Shown here in pieces: positions 1-5,353 of a stretch of DNA of 6,789 bases (positions within the stretch are counted from its first letter, which is position 1; the number at the start of each line of letters is the position of its first letter). This stretch comes from Nitrospirae bacterium GWC2_42_7. Lineage in GTDB: Bacteria > Nitrospirota > Thermodesulfovibrionia > Thermodesulfovibrionales > UBA6898. The notes beneath the pieces are model-generated. The model saw only the letters and a program-made list of their open reading frames with translations, made no database searches and was not told the origin of the DNA. Location: positions 4,493-11,281 of the forward strand of contig MHDW01000065.1 in the NCBI GenBank assembly GCA_001803645.1. The letters run 5' to 3'. The position numbers and the translations under genes are program-made.

Positions 1-1
1 G

Positions 2-418
2 GTCAGACAGGCAAAAGAACTCGGCATGAGTGTTCCATTCATGAGCGGGGACGGTTCTATTGATCCGAAATTTATCGAGATTGCAGGAGTACAGGCTGCA
101 GAGGGGACATATCTGACCTTCAGTCCTGATCCAAGGAATATTCCCACTGCGAATGAATTCATAGAAAAATATAAGGCAAAATTCGGTGAGCTCGGCCCAT
201 ATTCCATATATGCATACGATGCGACAAATATTATGCTGTCGGCTATTAAAGAGGCCAATACAACTGAAGGCAAAGCAATAATAGACAAACTTCATGATAT
301 GGAATACCATGGAGCTATTGGGAAAATAGAATTTGATGACAAGGGTGATGTTACTGTAGCTCCTTATGTTGTCTGGATAACAAAGGATGGAAAGTTTGCA
401 GAATATTGGAAACCATAA
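2..418 (+). CDS. Branched-chain amino acid ABC transporter substrate-binding protein, C-terminal part (cut by left edge)
   Basis: The reading frame is open from the first bases of the window and ends at TAA 416-418, giving about 138 C-terminal residues; the start lies outside. An ATG at 26 is internal, because the upstream codons (VRQAKELG) continue the protein naturally. Motifs of type I periplasmic binding proteins of the LivJ/LivK family are visible: a GDGS segment shortly after the left edge, an EGTYLTFSPDP segment, an F...Y...F.....YS.YAYDA segment, and a C-terminal GKIEFDDKGD...PYVVW strand. In this family the protein captures leucine/isoleucine/valine or related amino acids or amides in the periplasm and delivers them to LivHMGF. 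No liv permease or ATPase gene follows, so any partners must lie upstream or elsewhere. Family assignment is secure; the substrate is not determinable from this fragment. Confidence 0.9.
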   Translation, partial: VRQAKELGMSVPFMSGDGSIDPKFIEIAGVQAAEGTYLTFSPDPRNIPTANEFIEKYKAKFGELGPYSIYAYDATNIMLSAIKEANTTEGKAIIDKLHDMEYHGAIGKIEFDDKGDVTVAPYVVWITKDGKFAEYWKP

Positions 419-469
419 CCAGGATTTTCAACAATTGTGATCAAACATCATCGTCAACGGATATAACCC

Positions 470-718
470 ATGAAAAACACACTTGTTTTTGTTGTTTTTG
501 TTCTTGTAGTAGTAGGATTGCTATTTTCTATTTCAGGAAAAAGATCTCCCCAGATACCCAATGATACTGACCACAGAGCTATAACCGATACAACAGTCTG
601 TCTGGGATGCCATGGTCCTTCACAAAAATACCAGAGGAAAACCACACATCCGCCAAAACATGAATGTTTTAAATGCCACAAGAACAAGAAGATCAGGAGA
701 GAGAACAGACCGTCTTAA
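470..718 (+). CDS. Small membrane-anchored di-heme c-type cytochrome
   Basis: An 82-residue protein with two covalent heme-binding CXXCH motifs, CLGCH (residues 44-48) and CFKCH (66-70). Residues 4-22 form one strongly hydrophobic stretch after MKN, either an uncleaved signal anchor or a signal peptide, which would place the hemes in the periplasm. H35, H60 and H64 are candidate distal axial ligands; the HPPKHECFKCH arrangement resembles multiheme cytochromes such as NapB or cytochrome c3 relatives. The tail is very basic (KNKKIRRENR). The protein probably passes electrons between membrane and periplasmic partners, but no partner is adjacent: a LivK-like gene lies 51 bases upstream and a Rossmann oxidoreductase 44 bases downstream. 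The Shine-Dalgarno is weak (GGAT at 459-462). The heme motifs are clear; the specific role is unknown. Confidence 0.85.
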   Translation: MKNTLVFVVFVLVVVGLLFSISGKRSPQIPNDTDHRAITDTTVCLGCHGPSQKYQRKTTHPPKHECFKCHKNKKIRRENRPS

Positions 719-762
719 ATAAAAGCCATCTTTGTGATAAACTTTATGTGAAAGGAAAAACA

Positions 763-1395
763 ATGAATATTGGGATAATTGGCTCAGGCAATTTAGGAAG
801 TGGATTAGGCAGTTTGTGGGCTAAAAAAGGCCATAAGATTATCTTCAGTTACTCAAGGAACCTCGATAAACTGAATGCTTTGGCCGCAGATAATCCCGGT
901 GCAAAAACAGGCACACCTGCAGAGGCTGTGAAAAATAGTGAAGTAATTATTCTCTCCGTAAAATGGGAAAATATTCACGATGCTCTCAAAGCCGCGGGAC
1001 CAATGAATGGAAAGATCCTGATTGATTGCACCAACCCGGTCAGCCCGGATATGAGCAGCCTTTCAATAGGTCATACAACATCAGGAGCAGAAGAGGTCGC
1101 CAAAATGGTGACTGGAGCAAGGGTAGTACAGGCCTTTAATACATTATGCGCAGATGTCTATCATTCTGATTCGCGATTGTTCGGATCCAGAAGGCCGACA
1201 ATGTTCTACTGCGGAGATGAGCCTCAGGCAAAAAGTGTTGTATTCGACCTAATCAATGAACTCGGCTTAGAACCAGTTGATGCAGGGCCTCTTAAGAACG
1301 CTCGTTATATTGAACCACTTGCGATGCTTATGCTCCAGATCGGTTATCTGCAAGGCTCAGGGACTAATATAGCAATAAGCCTGATACGACGCTAA
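763..1395 (+). CDS. NADP(H)/F420-dependent oxidoreductase family protein (Rossmann fold)
   Basis: A 210-residue protein from ATG 763, preceded by AAAGGAAA (751-758). The frame is open back to an ATG at 673, but that start would overlap the cytochrome gene and place 30 unrelated residues before the nucleotide-binding strand, so 763 is preferred. The N-terminus is a classical dinucleotide fold: strand MNIGIIG, then GSGNLGSG (7-14, the GxGxxG loop), with SYSRN (29-33) after the second strand; its Ser/Arg suggests NADP(H) preference. Further family features are LSVKW (64-68), DCTNPV (88-93) and VVQAFNT (121-127), the usual pattern in F420H2:NADP oxidoreductase-like proteins. Many bacterial members are annotated as F420-dependent although their hosts may lack F420, so the true substrate is open. 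The protein has no signal peptide and is probably cytoplasmic. It may be cotranscribed with the cytochrome gene. Confidence 0.85.
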   Translation: MNIGIIGSGNLGSGLGSLWAKKGHKIIFSYSRNLDKLNALAADNPGAKTGTPAEAVKNSEVIILSVKWENIHDALKAAGPMNGKILIDCTNPVSPDMSSLSIGHTTSGAEEVAKMVTGARVVQAFNTLCADVYHSDSRLFGSRRPTMFYCGDEPQAKSVVFDLINELGLEPVDAGPLKNARYIEPLAMLMLQIGYLQGSGTNIAISLIRR

Positions 1396-1479
1396 AAGAG
1401 AGTTTTTTGGATAATTTCTTTTTGCATATAAGAAACACAAACCAATGATGTTCAATATATATCTTCTCAGTGTAATTAT

Positions 1480-1746
1480 ATGAAAATACCAATTCAGAAG
1501 ATTTTCGTTTTTATATGCTTTATGGTTTTAATCTGCGTCGCATCCTGCGCTACGTCTGACAGATCAAACTCTAAAAGCAAAAATGAACAACCATTAAAGT
1601 CAATTCAAGAGGTAATCGGGCCACCCAAAGAGAGAGCAAAAATAATTGAACAGAATAAAGTTATTTGGGAGCCTCAGGAGAGATTTTTGGATAAAAAAGC
1701 AACGCAGGAAAAAATAAAAATATGGGCTATAGAGCCGAAACAATGA
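1480..1746 (+). CDS. Small predicted lipoprotein, possibly SmpA/OmlA-like
   Basis: An 88-residue protein with a Lys-containing n-region, a hydrophobic core (residues 8-19) and a lipobox VASC ending at C23, so it is predicted to be lipidated at C23 and attached to a membrane facing the periplasm. The mature 66 residues are highly charged. The segment VIGPPKERAKIIEQNKVIWE (about 45-64) resembles the repeating core of SmpA/OmlA (BamE-like) domains, which read roughly 'lGxPxxxxxxxxgxxvWxY'. That similarity is by eye and should be taken as a hint only. No good Shine-Dalgarno is visible before ATG 1480. The gene is convergent with ribF and 84 bases after the oxidoreductase. Lipoprotein status is fairly firm; function is unknown. 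Confidence 0.7.
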   Translation: MKIPIQKIFVFICFMVLICVASCATSDRSNSKSKNEQPLKSIQEVIGPPKERAKIIEQNKVIWEPQERFLDKKATQEKIKIWAIEPKQ

Positions 1747-1762
1747 GATTGTCCCTTATTTC

Positions 1763-1790
1763 TTGCTGAATTAAACAGCAAACTTGTTTT
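1763..1790. terminator. Weak hairpin between convergent genes
   Basis: An inverted repeat TTGCTG (1763-1768) / CAGCAA (1776-1781) with a 7-base AT loop lies in the 42 bases between the convergent lipoprotein and ribF genes. On the plus strand it is followed by ACTTGTTTT, only a poor U tract. It may act as a shared terminator, but the 6-bp stem is short. Confidence 0.3.
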
Positions 1791-2727
1791 AAGCAAGCAG
1801 GCCGGAAGAAGCGAGCACTGTTTTTGCGATATTGATATCTTTTTTTATCTGGCTTATTAATTCCTCCACGTTTGCAAACTTCTTTTCATCCCTGATCCTC
1901 TTGATGAAAAATAACGAGATCTCTTCACCATACAAGTCTTCATTGAAATCAAAGATGTGGGCTTCTATAGTAGTCTCATGTTTATTGAAAGTAGGACGCA
2001 TTCCAATATTCAGGACCCCGTCATAATATTTGTCCCTCGCAAGGATCCTTGCTGCATACACCCCGTCTGCCGGAATGATCATATGCTTTGAAGCGATATT
2101 TGCAGTCGGAAACCCAATAAGTTTCCCCCTTCCGTCACCTTTTACCACAACCCCTGTAATAGCATAAGGTCTTCCAAGAAGCTTTGCTGCATCTTCAACC
2201 TCTCCTTCGCCCAATAATTGCCGTATCCTTGTACTGCTTATGACCTCGCTGTTAAAAGATATCTGCTCTATCTCCCTTACCGTGAAGCCAAATTCATTGC
2301 CGAATTCCCTCAGTTTCTGGATATTGCCTTCCCTGCCTTTTCCGAATCTGTAGTTGTAGCCCACGAATATTTCCTTTGCACCAAGAAGGTCACCTAAAAT
2401 ATTCTTCGCAAAGTCACGAGGAGGCATTGATGAAAATTCCATCGTGAATGGTATCTTGACAAGGACGTCAATACCAAGTTTTTCAAAGAACTCTATCTTC
2501 TCCTCATAAATGCTTATCAGTGGAGGACATTTTTCAGGCGCTAAAATTTTTAATGGATGAGGCCTGAAAGTAATTACCATGCTGACAGCGCCTGTTTCTT
2601 TTGCCCTTTCCGTAACCATTCTTATAAGTTCCTGATGTCCGAGATGCAGACCGTCAAAGTTGCCGAGGGTGATGATACTGTTTTTGAACCTTTCAGTTAT
2701 CTGTTTTAGATCTGTGATCAATACCAT
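1789..2727 (-). CDS. ribF: Bifunctional riboflavin kinase / FAD synthetase
   Basis: A 312-residue cytoplasmic enzyme of normal length for the family. It phosphorylates riboflavin to FMN and then adenylates FMN to FAD. The N-terminal FAD synthetase domain shows GNFDGLHLGH (residues 22-31, the nucleotidyltransferase HxGH-type signature), TFRPHP (53-58), VGYNYRFGKGREG (122-134) and ISSTRIR (163-169). The C-terminal riboflavin kinase domain shows GDGRGKLIGFPTAN (197-210, including the metal/ATP-binding PTAN), DGVYA (221-225), NIGMRPTF (240-247) and TTIEAHIFDF (252-261) with the expected catalytic Glu at 255. The start at 2727 is supported by an AAGAGG ribosome site about 8 bases upstream on the minus strand. 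The gene is transcribed divergently from the sensor gene and convergently with the lipoprotein gene; it appears to be a stand-alone housekeeping gene. No FMN riboswitch is apparent in the 168-base upstream gap. Confidence 0.97.
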   Translation of the reverse strand: MVLITDLKQITERFKNSIITLGNFDGLHLGHQELIRMVTERAKETGAVSMVITFRPHPLKILAPEKCPPLISIYEEKIEFFEKLGIDVLVKIPFTMEFSSMPPRDFAKNILGDLLGAKEIFVGYNYRFGKGREGNIQKLREFGNEFGFTVREIEQISFNSEVISSTRIRQLLGEGEVEDAAKLLGRPYAITGVVVKGDGRGKLIGFPTANIASKHMIIPADGVYAARILARDKYYDGVLNIGMRPTFNKHETTIEAHIFDFNEDLYGEEISLFFIKRIRDEKKFANVEELISQIKKDINIAKTVLASSGLLA

Positions 2728-2798
2728 GTTGTCTGCCTCTTCTTATTTAGGAAATTATTTGCAACTCATGTTTTTAGTATTTAGAGGTTAAATAGCTC

Positions 2799-2827
2799 TA
2801 CACAAAATATGGATATTCAATTATAAT
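2799..2827 (+). promoter_or_regulatory. Candidate sigma70-type promoter for the PAS-GAF sensor gene
   Basis: TACACA (2799-2804, 4 of 6 bases matching TTGACA) and a perfect TATAAT (2822-2827) are separated by 17 bases, about 70 bases before the ATG at 2896. The spacing is ideal. The same bases also read TATAAT on the minus strand (2825-2820), but no matching -35 box towards ribF was found. Consensus match only. Confidence 0.5.
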
Positions 2828-2895
2828 AGTTTTGGAGATCATTTGCTGAAGTTTTTGGTATATGCATTGAAAATATTGATGTTTAAAGGGAAATA

Positions 2896-4959
2896 ATGTT
2901 CAACAAGAAGCTTAAGTTTTATCACCAGATACTGGACAATGTTGCTGACGGGGTATACTTCATCAACATTGACCGAAAGATAGTTTTCTGGAATAAAGGC
3001 GCTGAGAAGATCAGCGGCTATACATCCAGCGAAGCAGTGGAGAAATCATGTTATGATGACTTTCTCAATCATGAGGATGAAAAGGGGAATACCCTCTGCG
3101 ATTCCGGATGCCCACTTGTGGCCGGCGCTGAGAATAAAGAGTTTATTCAGAGAAACCTTTTTATAAAAAGAAAAGACGGCAGTAAAGTGCTTGTGGAAGA
3201 AAATATTTCGCCTTATTATGTCGGTGATAAATTTATGGGAGTGATCATAACCTTCAGGGACATATCTCTCTTTAAGGAGCTCAAGCCTTTTCAGATGAGA
3301 ATGGACAAGATGAAAAGGCTTATTCCTATCTGCGGCTGGTGCAAAAAGATAAGGAAAGATACAGAGAACTGGGAACAGATCGAGGCATTCCTTGCAGAAG
3401 AAGGCTTTGGCGAGTTCACCCACTCTATGTGTCCTGTATGTGCTGAAAAGATCTTTTCAAAAAAGATATATATGGAAAGCTATCAAAACGTCTGCAAAGC
3501 TATAAGCTCAAGCATATCTCTGGATGAAGTGCTGAAGCTTGTTGTAACCAATGTAGTTAAGGTAATGAACGTAAAGGCAAGCCTTCTAAGGCTTTTGAAC
3601 AAGGAAAAGAACCAGTTGGAGCTTGCGGCCTATCATGGTCTCAGTCAGGGTTATGCTGATAAGGGGCCTGTTGAATATGACGGTAGTATAGACGATGCTC
3701 TGGCCGGCAAAGCAGTATCCGTATATGATATTACTGCTGACACAAATGCCAAATACCGCAAAGAAGCCGAAAAAGAAGGCATAAGAACTATTCTTTCCAT
3801 TCCGATGCGTTTTAAAGACGAGGTCATCGGGGTATTGAGAATGTATACATCCGAACCTGTGGAGTATTCTGAAGAAGACCTGAAGTTTGCTGCAGCCATT
3901 GCAGAGCAGGCGGCCATTGCTATTATGAATGCTCAAATATTCGAAAAAACCGTGTCAAAGGAAAGGGAGTATCTGAATGTTTTTCAGGACATCACAAAGG
4001 CTGTAAGTTCAACCCTGGACGTAAATAAGGTCCTTGACATGATAGTAAATAAGCTGCCGGAAGTGCTGAACCTTAAGGCTGCGACAATAAGACTTCTCGA
4101 TGAAACAGGAGAAAAACTCAAACTCGTTGCATCACATGGCCTCAGTGAAAAATATCTCAACAGAGGGCCGGTTGATACTGAAGAGAATATAAAAGAAGCC
4201 TTGAACGAGAAACCTGTTGCAATAAATGATGTATCAACAGACCACAGAATAAGATATGGCAAAGAGGCTGAAGAAGAGGGAATAAAAAGCATTCTGACCC
4301 TTCCCATTATCGCAAGGGGCAAGGTCATCGGAGTGATCAGGCTCCTTTCAGGTTGGCCGAGAAATTTCACTACCGGAGAGATTGCCTTTGCATCCTCCCT
4401 CGCAGAACAATGCGGGACTGCCATCGAAAATGCACGGATGTACGAAAGACAGTACAGAGAAATAAAATACCTAAAGGCCATACAGAACATTTCAAAAGCC
4501 ATTAGTTCAACCATGAATGTCCGTGAAGTCCTTGATATGATCGTAGAAATGATACCCGGCATTATGAACACAAAGGCAGCGACAATAAGACTGCTGGATT
4601 CTTCCGGAAAAAAACTTGATTTGGTCGCCGCATATGGATTGAGCGAAAAATATCTCAACAGGGGGCCTGTTGATGCTGAAGACAGCATTTCTCTTGCTCT
4701 CGTGGGAAAGCCTGTTGCGATTTATGATACAGCAACAGACTCGCGGATAGATTACAGGGACGAGGCAAAAGAAGAAGGAATAAAGAGCATTCTCGTTGTA
4801 CCTATCGTTGTAAGGGAAAAAGTCATAGGTATAATGAGGCTTCTTACTGATGAGCATCGCGACTTCAGTCAGGATGAAATTGATTTTGCAGCTGCCCTTG
4901 CTGAACAGGGCGGAATTGCTATTGAGAACGCACAGATGCATGAAAAAACAAAAGAATGA
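2896..4959 (+). CDS. PAS / four-Cys motif / triple-GAF sensory protein without an output domain
   Basis: A 687-residue soluble protein with AAAGGG (2885-2890) five bases before the ATG. Domain order by eye: PAS (about 8-128, with NVADGVYFIN, FWNKGAEKISGY and a CDSGCPL turn at 68-74); a four-cysteine segment (142-186) with CGWC (146-149) and CPVC (179-182); then three GAF domains at about 197-347, 362-513 and 527-679. Each GAF is preceded by an A(V/I)SS(S/T)...(E/K)VL helix. GAF2 and GAF3 are strikingly alike, sharing KAATIRLLD, GLSEKYLNRGPVD and EEGIKSIL. The C-terminus ends eight residues after the last GAF helix; there is no HisKA/HATPase, GGDEF, EAL, receiver or DNA-binding domain. PAS and GAF modules bind small ligands or cofactors and relay signals through helices, so this protein probably senses a redox or small-molecule cue and acts on a partner encoded elsewhere. 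There is no membrane segment. Confidence 0.9.
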   Translation: MFNKKLKFYHQILDNVADGVYFINIDRKIVFWNKGAEKISGYTSSEAVEKSCYDDFLNHEDEKGNTLCDSGCPLVAGAENKEFIQRNLFIKRKDGSKVLVEENISPYYVGDKFMGVIITFRDISLFKELKPFQMRMDKMKRLIPICGWCKKIRKDTENWEQIEAFLAEEGFGEFTHSMCPVCAEKIFSKKIYMESYQNVCKAISSSISLDEVLKLVVTNVVKVMNVKASLLRLLNKEKNQLELAAYHGLSQGYADKGPVEYDGSIDDALAGKAVSVYDITADTNAKYRKEAEKEGIRTILSIPMRFKDEVIGVLRMYTSEPVEYSEEDLKFAAAIAEQAAIAIMNAQIFEKTVSKEREYLNVFQDITKAVSSTLDVNKVLDMIVNKLPEVLNLKAATIRLLDETGEKLKLVASHGLSEKYLNRGPVDTEENIKEALNEKPVAINDVSTDHRIRYGKEAEEEGIKSILTLPIIARGKVIGVIRLLSGWPRNFTTGEIAFASSLAEQCGTAIENARMYERQYREIKYLKAIQNISKAISSTMNVREVLDMIVEMIPGIMNTKAATIRLLDSSGKKLDLVAAYGLSEKYLNRGPVDAEDSISLALVGKPVAIYDTATDSRIDYRDEAKEEGIKSILVVPIVVREKVIGIMRLLTDEHRDFSQDEIDFAAALAEQGGIAIENAQMHEKTKE
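3484..4932 (+). repeat. Three tandem GAF-encoding units, period about 500 bp
   Basis: Equivalent positions in the three GAF units (A202, A369 and A535 of the protein) are spaced 167 and 166 residues apart. Units 2 and 3 retain near-identical DNA blocks, for example the AAATATCTCAACAG block at 4149 and 4649, each leading into a GGGCC(G/T)GTTGAT segment. Unit 1 is more diverged. This implies stepwise intragenic duplication, with the unit 2/3 duplication the more recent. Confidence 0.75.
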
Positions 4960-4975
4960 GCAGCTTGCTTTTTTT
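4958..4975 (+). terminator. Possible short terminator after the sensor gene
   Basis: AGCA (4959-4962) and TGCT (4966-4969) can form a small hairpin that runs straight into a seven-T tract (4969-4975), overlapping the sensor gene's stop codon. The stem is only 4-5 bp, so termination would be inefficient at best. Confidence 0.3.
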
Positions 4976-4993
4976 AGATACTTTCTGTAAAAC
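4965..4993 (+). promoter_or_regulatory. Candidate promoter of the cobalamin operon
   Basis: TTGCTT (4965-4970) and TAAAAC (4988-4993) are separated by 17 bases. Both boxes are imperfect (3 of 6 and 4 of 6 matches), but the predicted transcript start near 5000 would fall just before the first aptamer helix, as expected for a riboswitch leader. Confidence 0.35.
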
Positions 4994-5002
4994 TATTTTC
5001 AG

Positions 5003-5170
5003 TTTCAGGCGCAATAAGCTTAAAAGGGAATCCTGTTAAACTCAGGAGCGGTCCCGCCGCTGTAATCCTGATTTCTCTGTCAGAAATAAGCGCCTTTACC
5101 GGTAACATGCCACTGTTCATATCTGGATGGGAAGGCTGGTAAAGGTCAGGAAAGCCAGAAGACCTGCCTG
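5003..5170 (+). promoter_or_regulatory. Cobalamin (vitamin B12) riboswitch aptamer
   Basis: Conserved elements of cobalamin-class riboswitches appear in the right order. The P1 strand CAGGC (5006-5010) pairs with GCCTG (5166-5170). Then come AAAAGGGAAT (5022-5031); the P5/L5 block AGCGGTCCCGCCGCTGTAA (5047-5065), whose AGCGG/CCGCT arms pair; GCCACTG (5109-5115); GGGAAGGC (5129-5136); and the B12 box AGCCAGAAGACCTGCC (5153-5168). The aptamer binds a cobalamin directly in the nascent mRNA and controls the downstream gene. Here that is a BtuF/BtuC-type B12 uptake system, a textbook target. Whether it prefers adenosyl- or aquo/methylcobalamin cannot be read safely from sequence. The segment lies in the 394-base gene-free stretch 4960-5353, the rest of which holds a hairpin repeat, a candidate kissing-loop hairpin and a terminator. 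Confidence 0.93.
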
Positions 5171-5178
5171 TACTAATA

Positions 5179-5245
5179 GTAGTAAGCATATAGTAGTTAG
5201 TAGTCAGGGTAAAAACCTTTCTGCTTGCTACTAACTACTTACTAC
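5179..5245. repeat. Long inverted repeat (hairpin) inserted in the riboswitch leader
   Basis: The 3' arm CTACTAACTACTTACTAC (5228-5245) is the exact reverse complement of GTAGTAAG (5179-5186) plus TAGTTAGTAG (5194-5203). The result is an 18-bp stem interrupted only by a 7-base bulge (5187-5193). The 24-base loop (5204-5227) can itself form a small hairpin, GGT (5208-5210)/ACC (5215-5217). The low-complexity TAGT/ACTA composition is unlike the flanking aptamer and resembles dispersed palindromic REP/MITE-like elements. No coding capacity. Confidence 0.8.
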
Positions 5246-5256
5246 AATTTTTTAAT

Positions 5257-5276
5257 GCCTTTCCGTGGAGGAAGGC
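5257..5276 (+). promoter_or_regulatory. Candidate P13/L13 kissing-loop hairpin of the riboswitch
   Basis: GCCTTTCC (5257-5264) pairs with GGAAGGC (5270-5276) with one bulged T, leaving loop GTGGA. The loop bases GTGG can pair with CCGC in the aptamer's L5 (5054-5057), allowing a G-U pair. In well-studied cobalamin riboswitches an L5-L13 loop contact couples ligand binding to expression. The assignment is inferred from position and complementarity. Confidence 0.5.
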
Positions 5277-5299
5277 GAGGATGAAGTAAATCAGGGTGC

Positions 5300-5342
5300 A
5301 ATCCTCAGAACCCTTTATTGGGTCTGAGGATTTTTTATTTTT
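5300..5342 (+). terminator. Intrinsic terminator of the cobalamin riboswitch
   Basis: AATCCTCAG (5300-5308) pairs perfectly with CTGAGGATT (5324-5332). The stem continues as ACCC (5310-5313)/GGGT (5320-5323) across a one-base bulge, around a TTTATT loop. A T-rich tract TTTTTTATTTTTT (5331-5342 region) follows at once. The structure ends just before the AGGGAG ribosome site (5343-5348), so it can block the whole operon. GAGGAT (5277-5282) can instead pair with ATCCTC (5301-5306) of the terminator's 5' arm, a plausible antiterminator. Transcription-attenuation control is therefore likely. Confidence 0.88.
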
Positions 5343-5353
5343 AGGGAGATAAA

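Noticed and set aside
454..687. Minus-strand open frame over the cytochrome gene
   Set aside because: No ribosome site or recognisable domain; it is antisense to a gene with two clear CXXCH motifs.
673..762. Upstream extension of the oxidoreductase gene to ATG 673
   Set aside because: It overlaps the cytochrome gene, adds 30 residues before the GxGxxG strand, and lacks a ribosome site, whereas ATG 763 has AAAGGAAA upstream.
1394..1432. AAAAGA/TCTTTT inverted repeat and a TATAAG box between the oxidoreductase and lipoprotein genes
   Set aside because: The stem is all A/T but one pair, with a long loop, and no acceptable -35 box is found at 16-18 bases; not strong enough to call as terminator or promoter.
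1832..2026. Plus-strand open frame of 64 codons
   Set aside because: It is antisense to the riboflavin kinase domain of ribF, with no ribosome site.
3046..4941. Several long minus-strand open frames (up to 234 codons) opposite the PAS-GAF gene
   Set aside because: They mirror the repeated GAF-coding sequence in antisense, show low-complexity Ser-rich content without domains, and overlap a well-supported gene.
4974..5189. Minus-strand open frame of 71 codons
   Set aside because: It covers the cobalamin aptamer, whose conserved RNA elements explain the sequence.
5257..5306. Second, degenerate cobalamin aptamer (GGAAGGCGAGGATGAAG resembles part of the core)
   Set aside because: No second B12 box or P1 partner follows; the segment is better explained as P13/L13 plus antiterminator.
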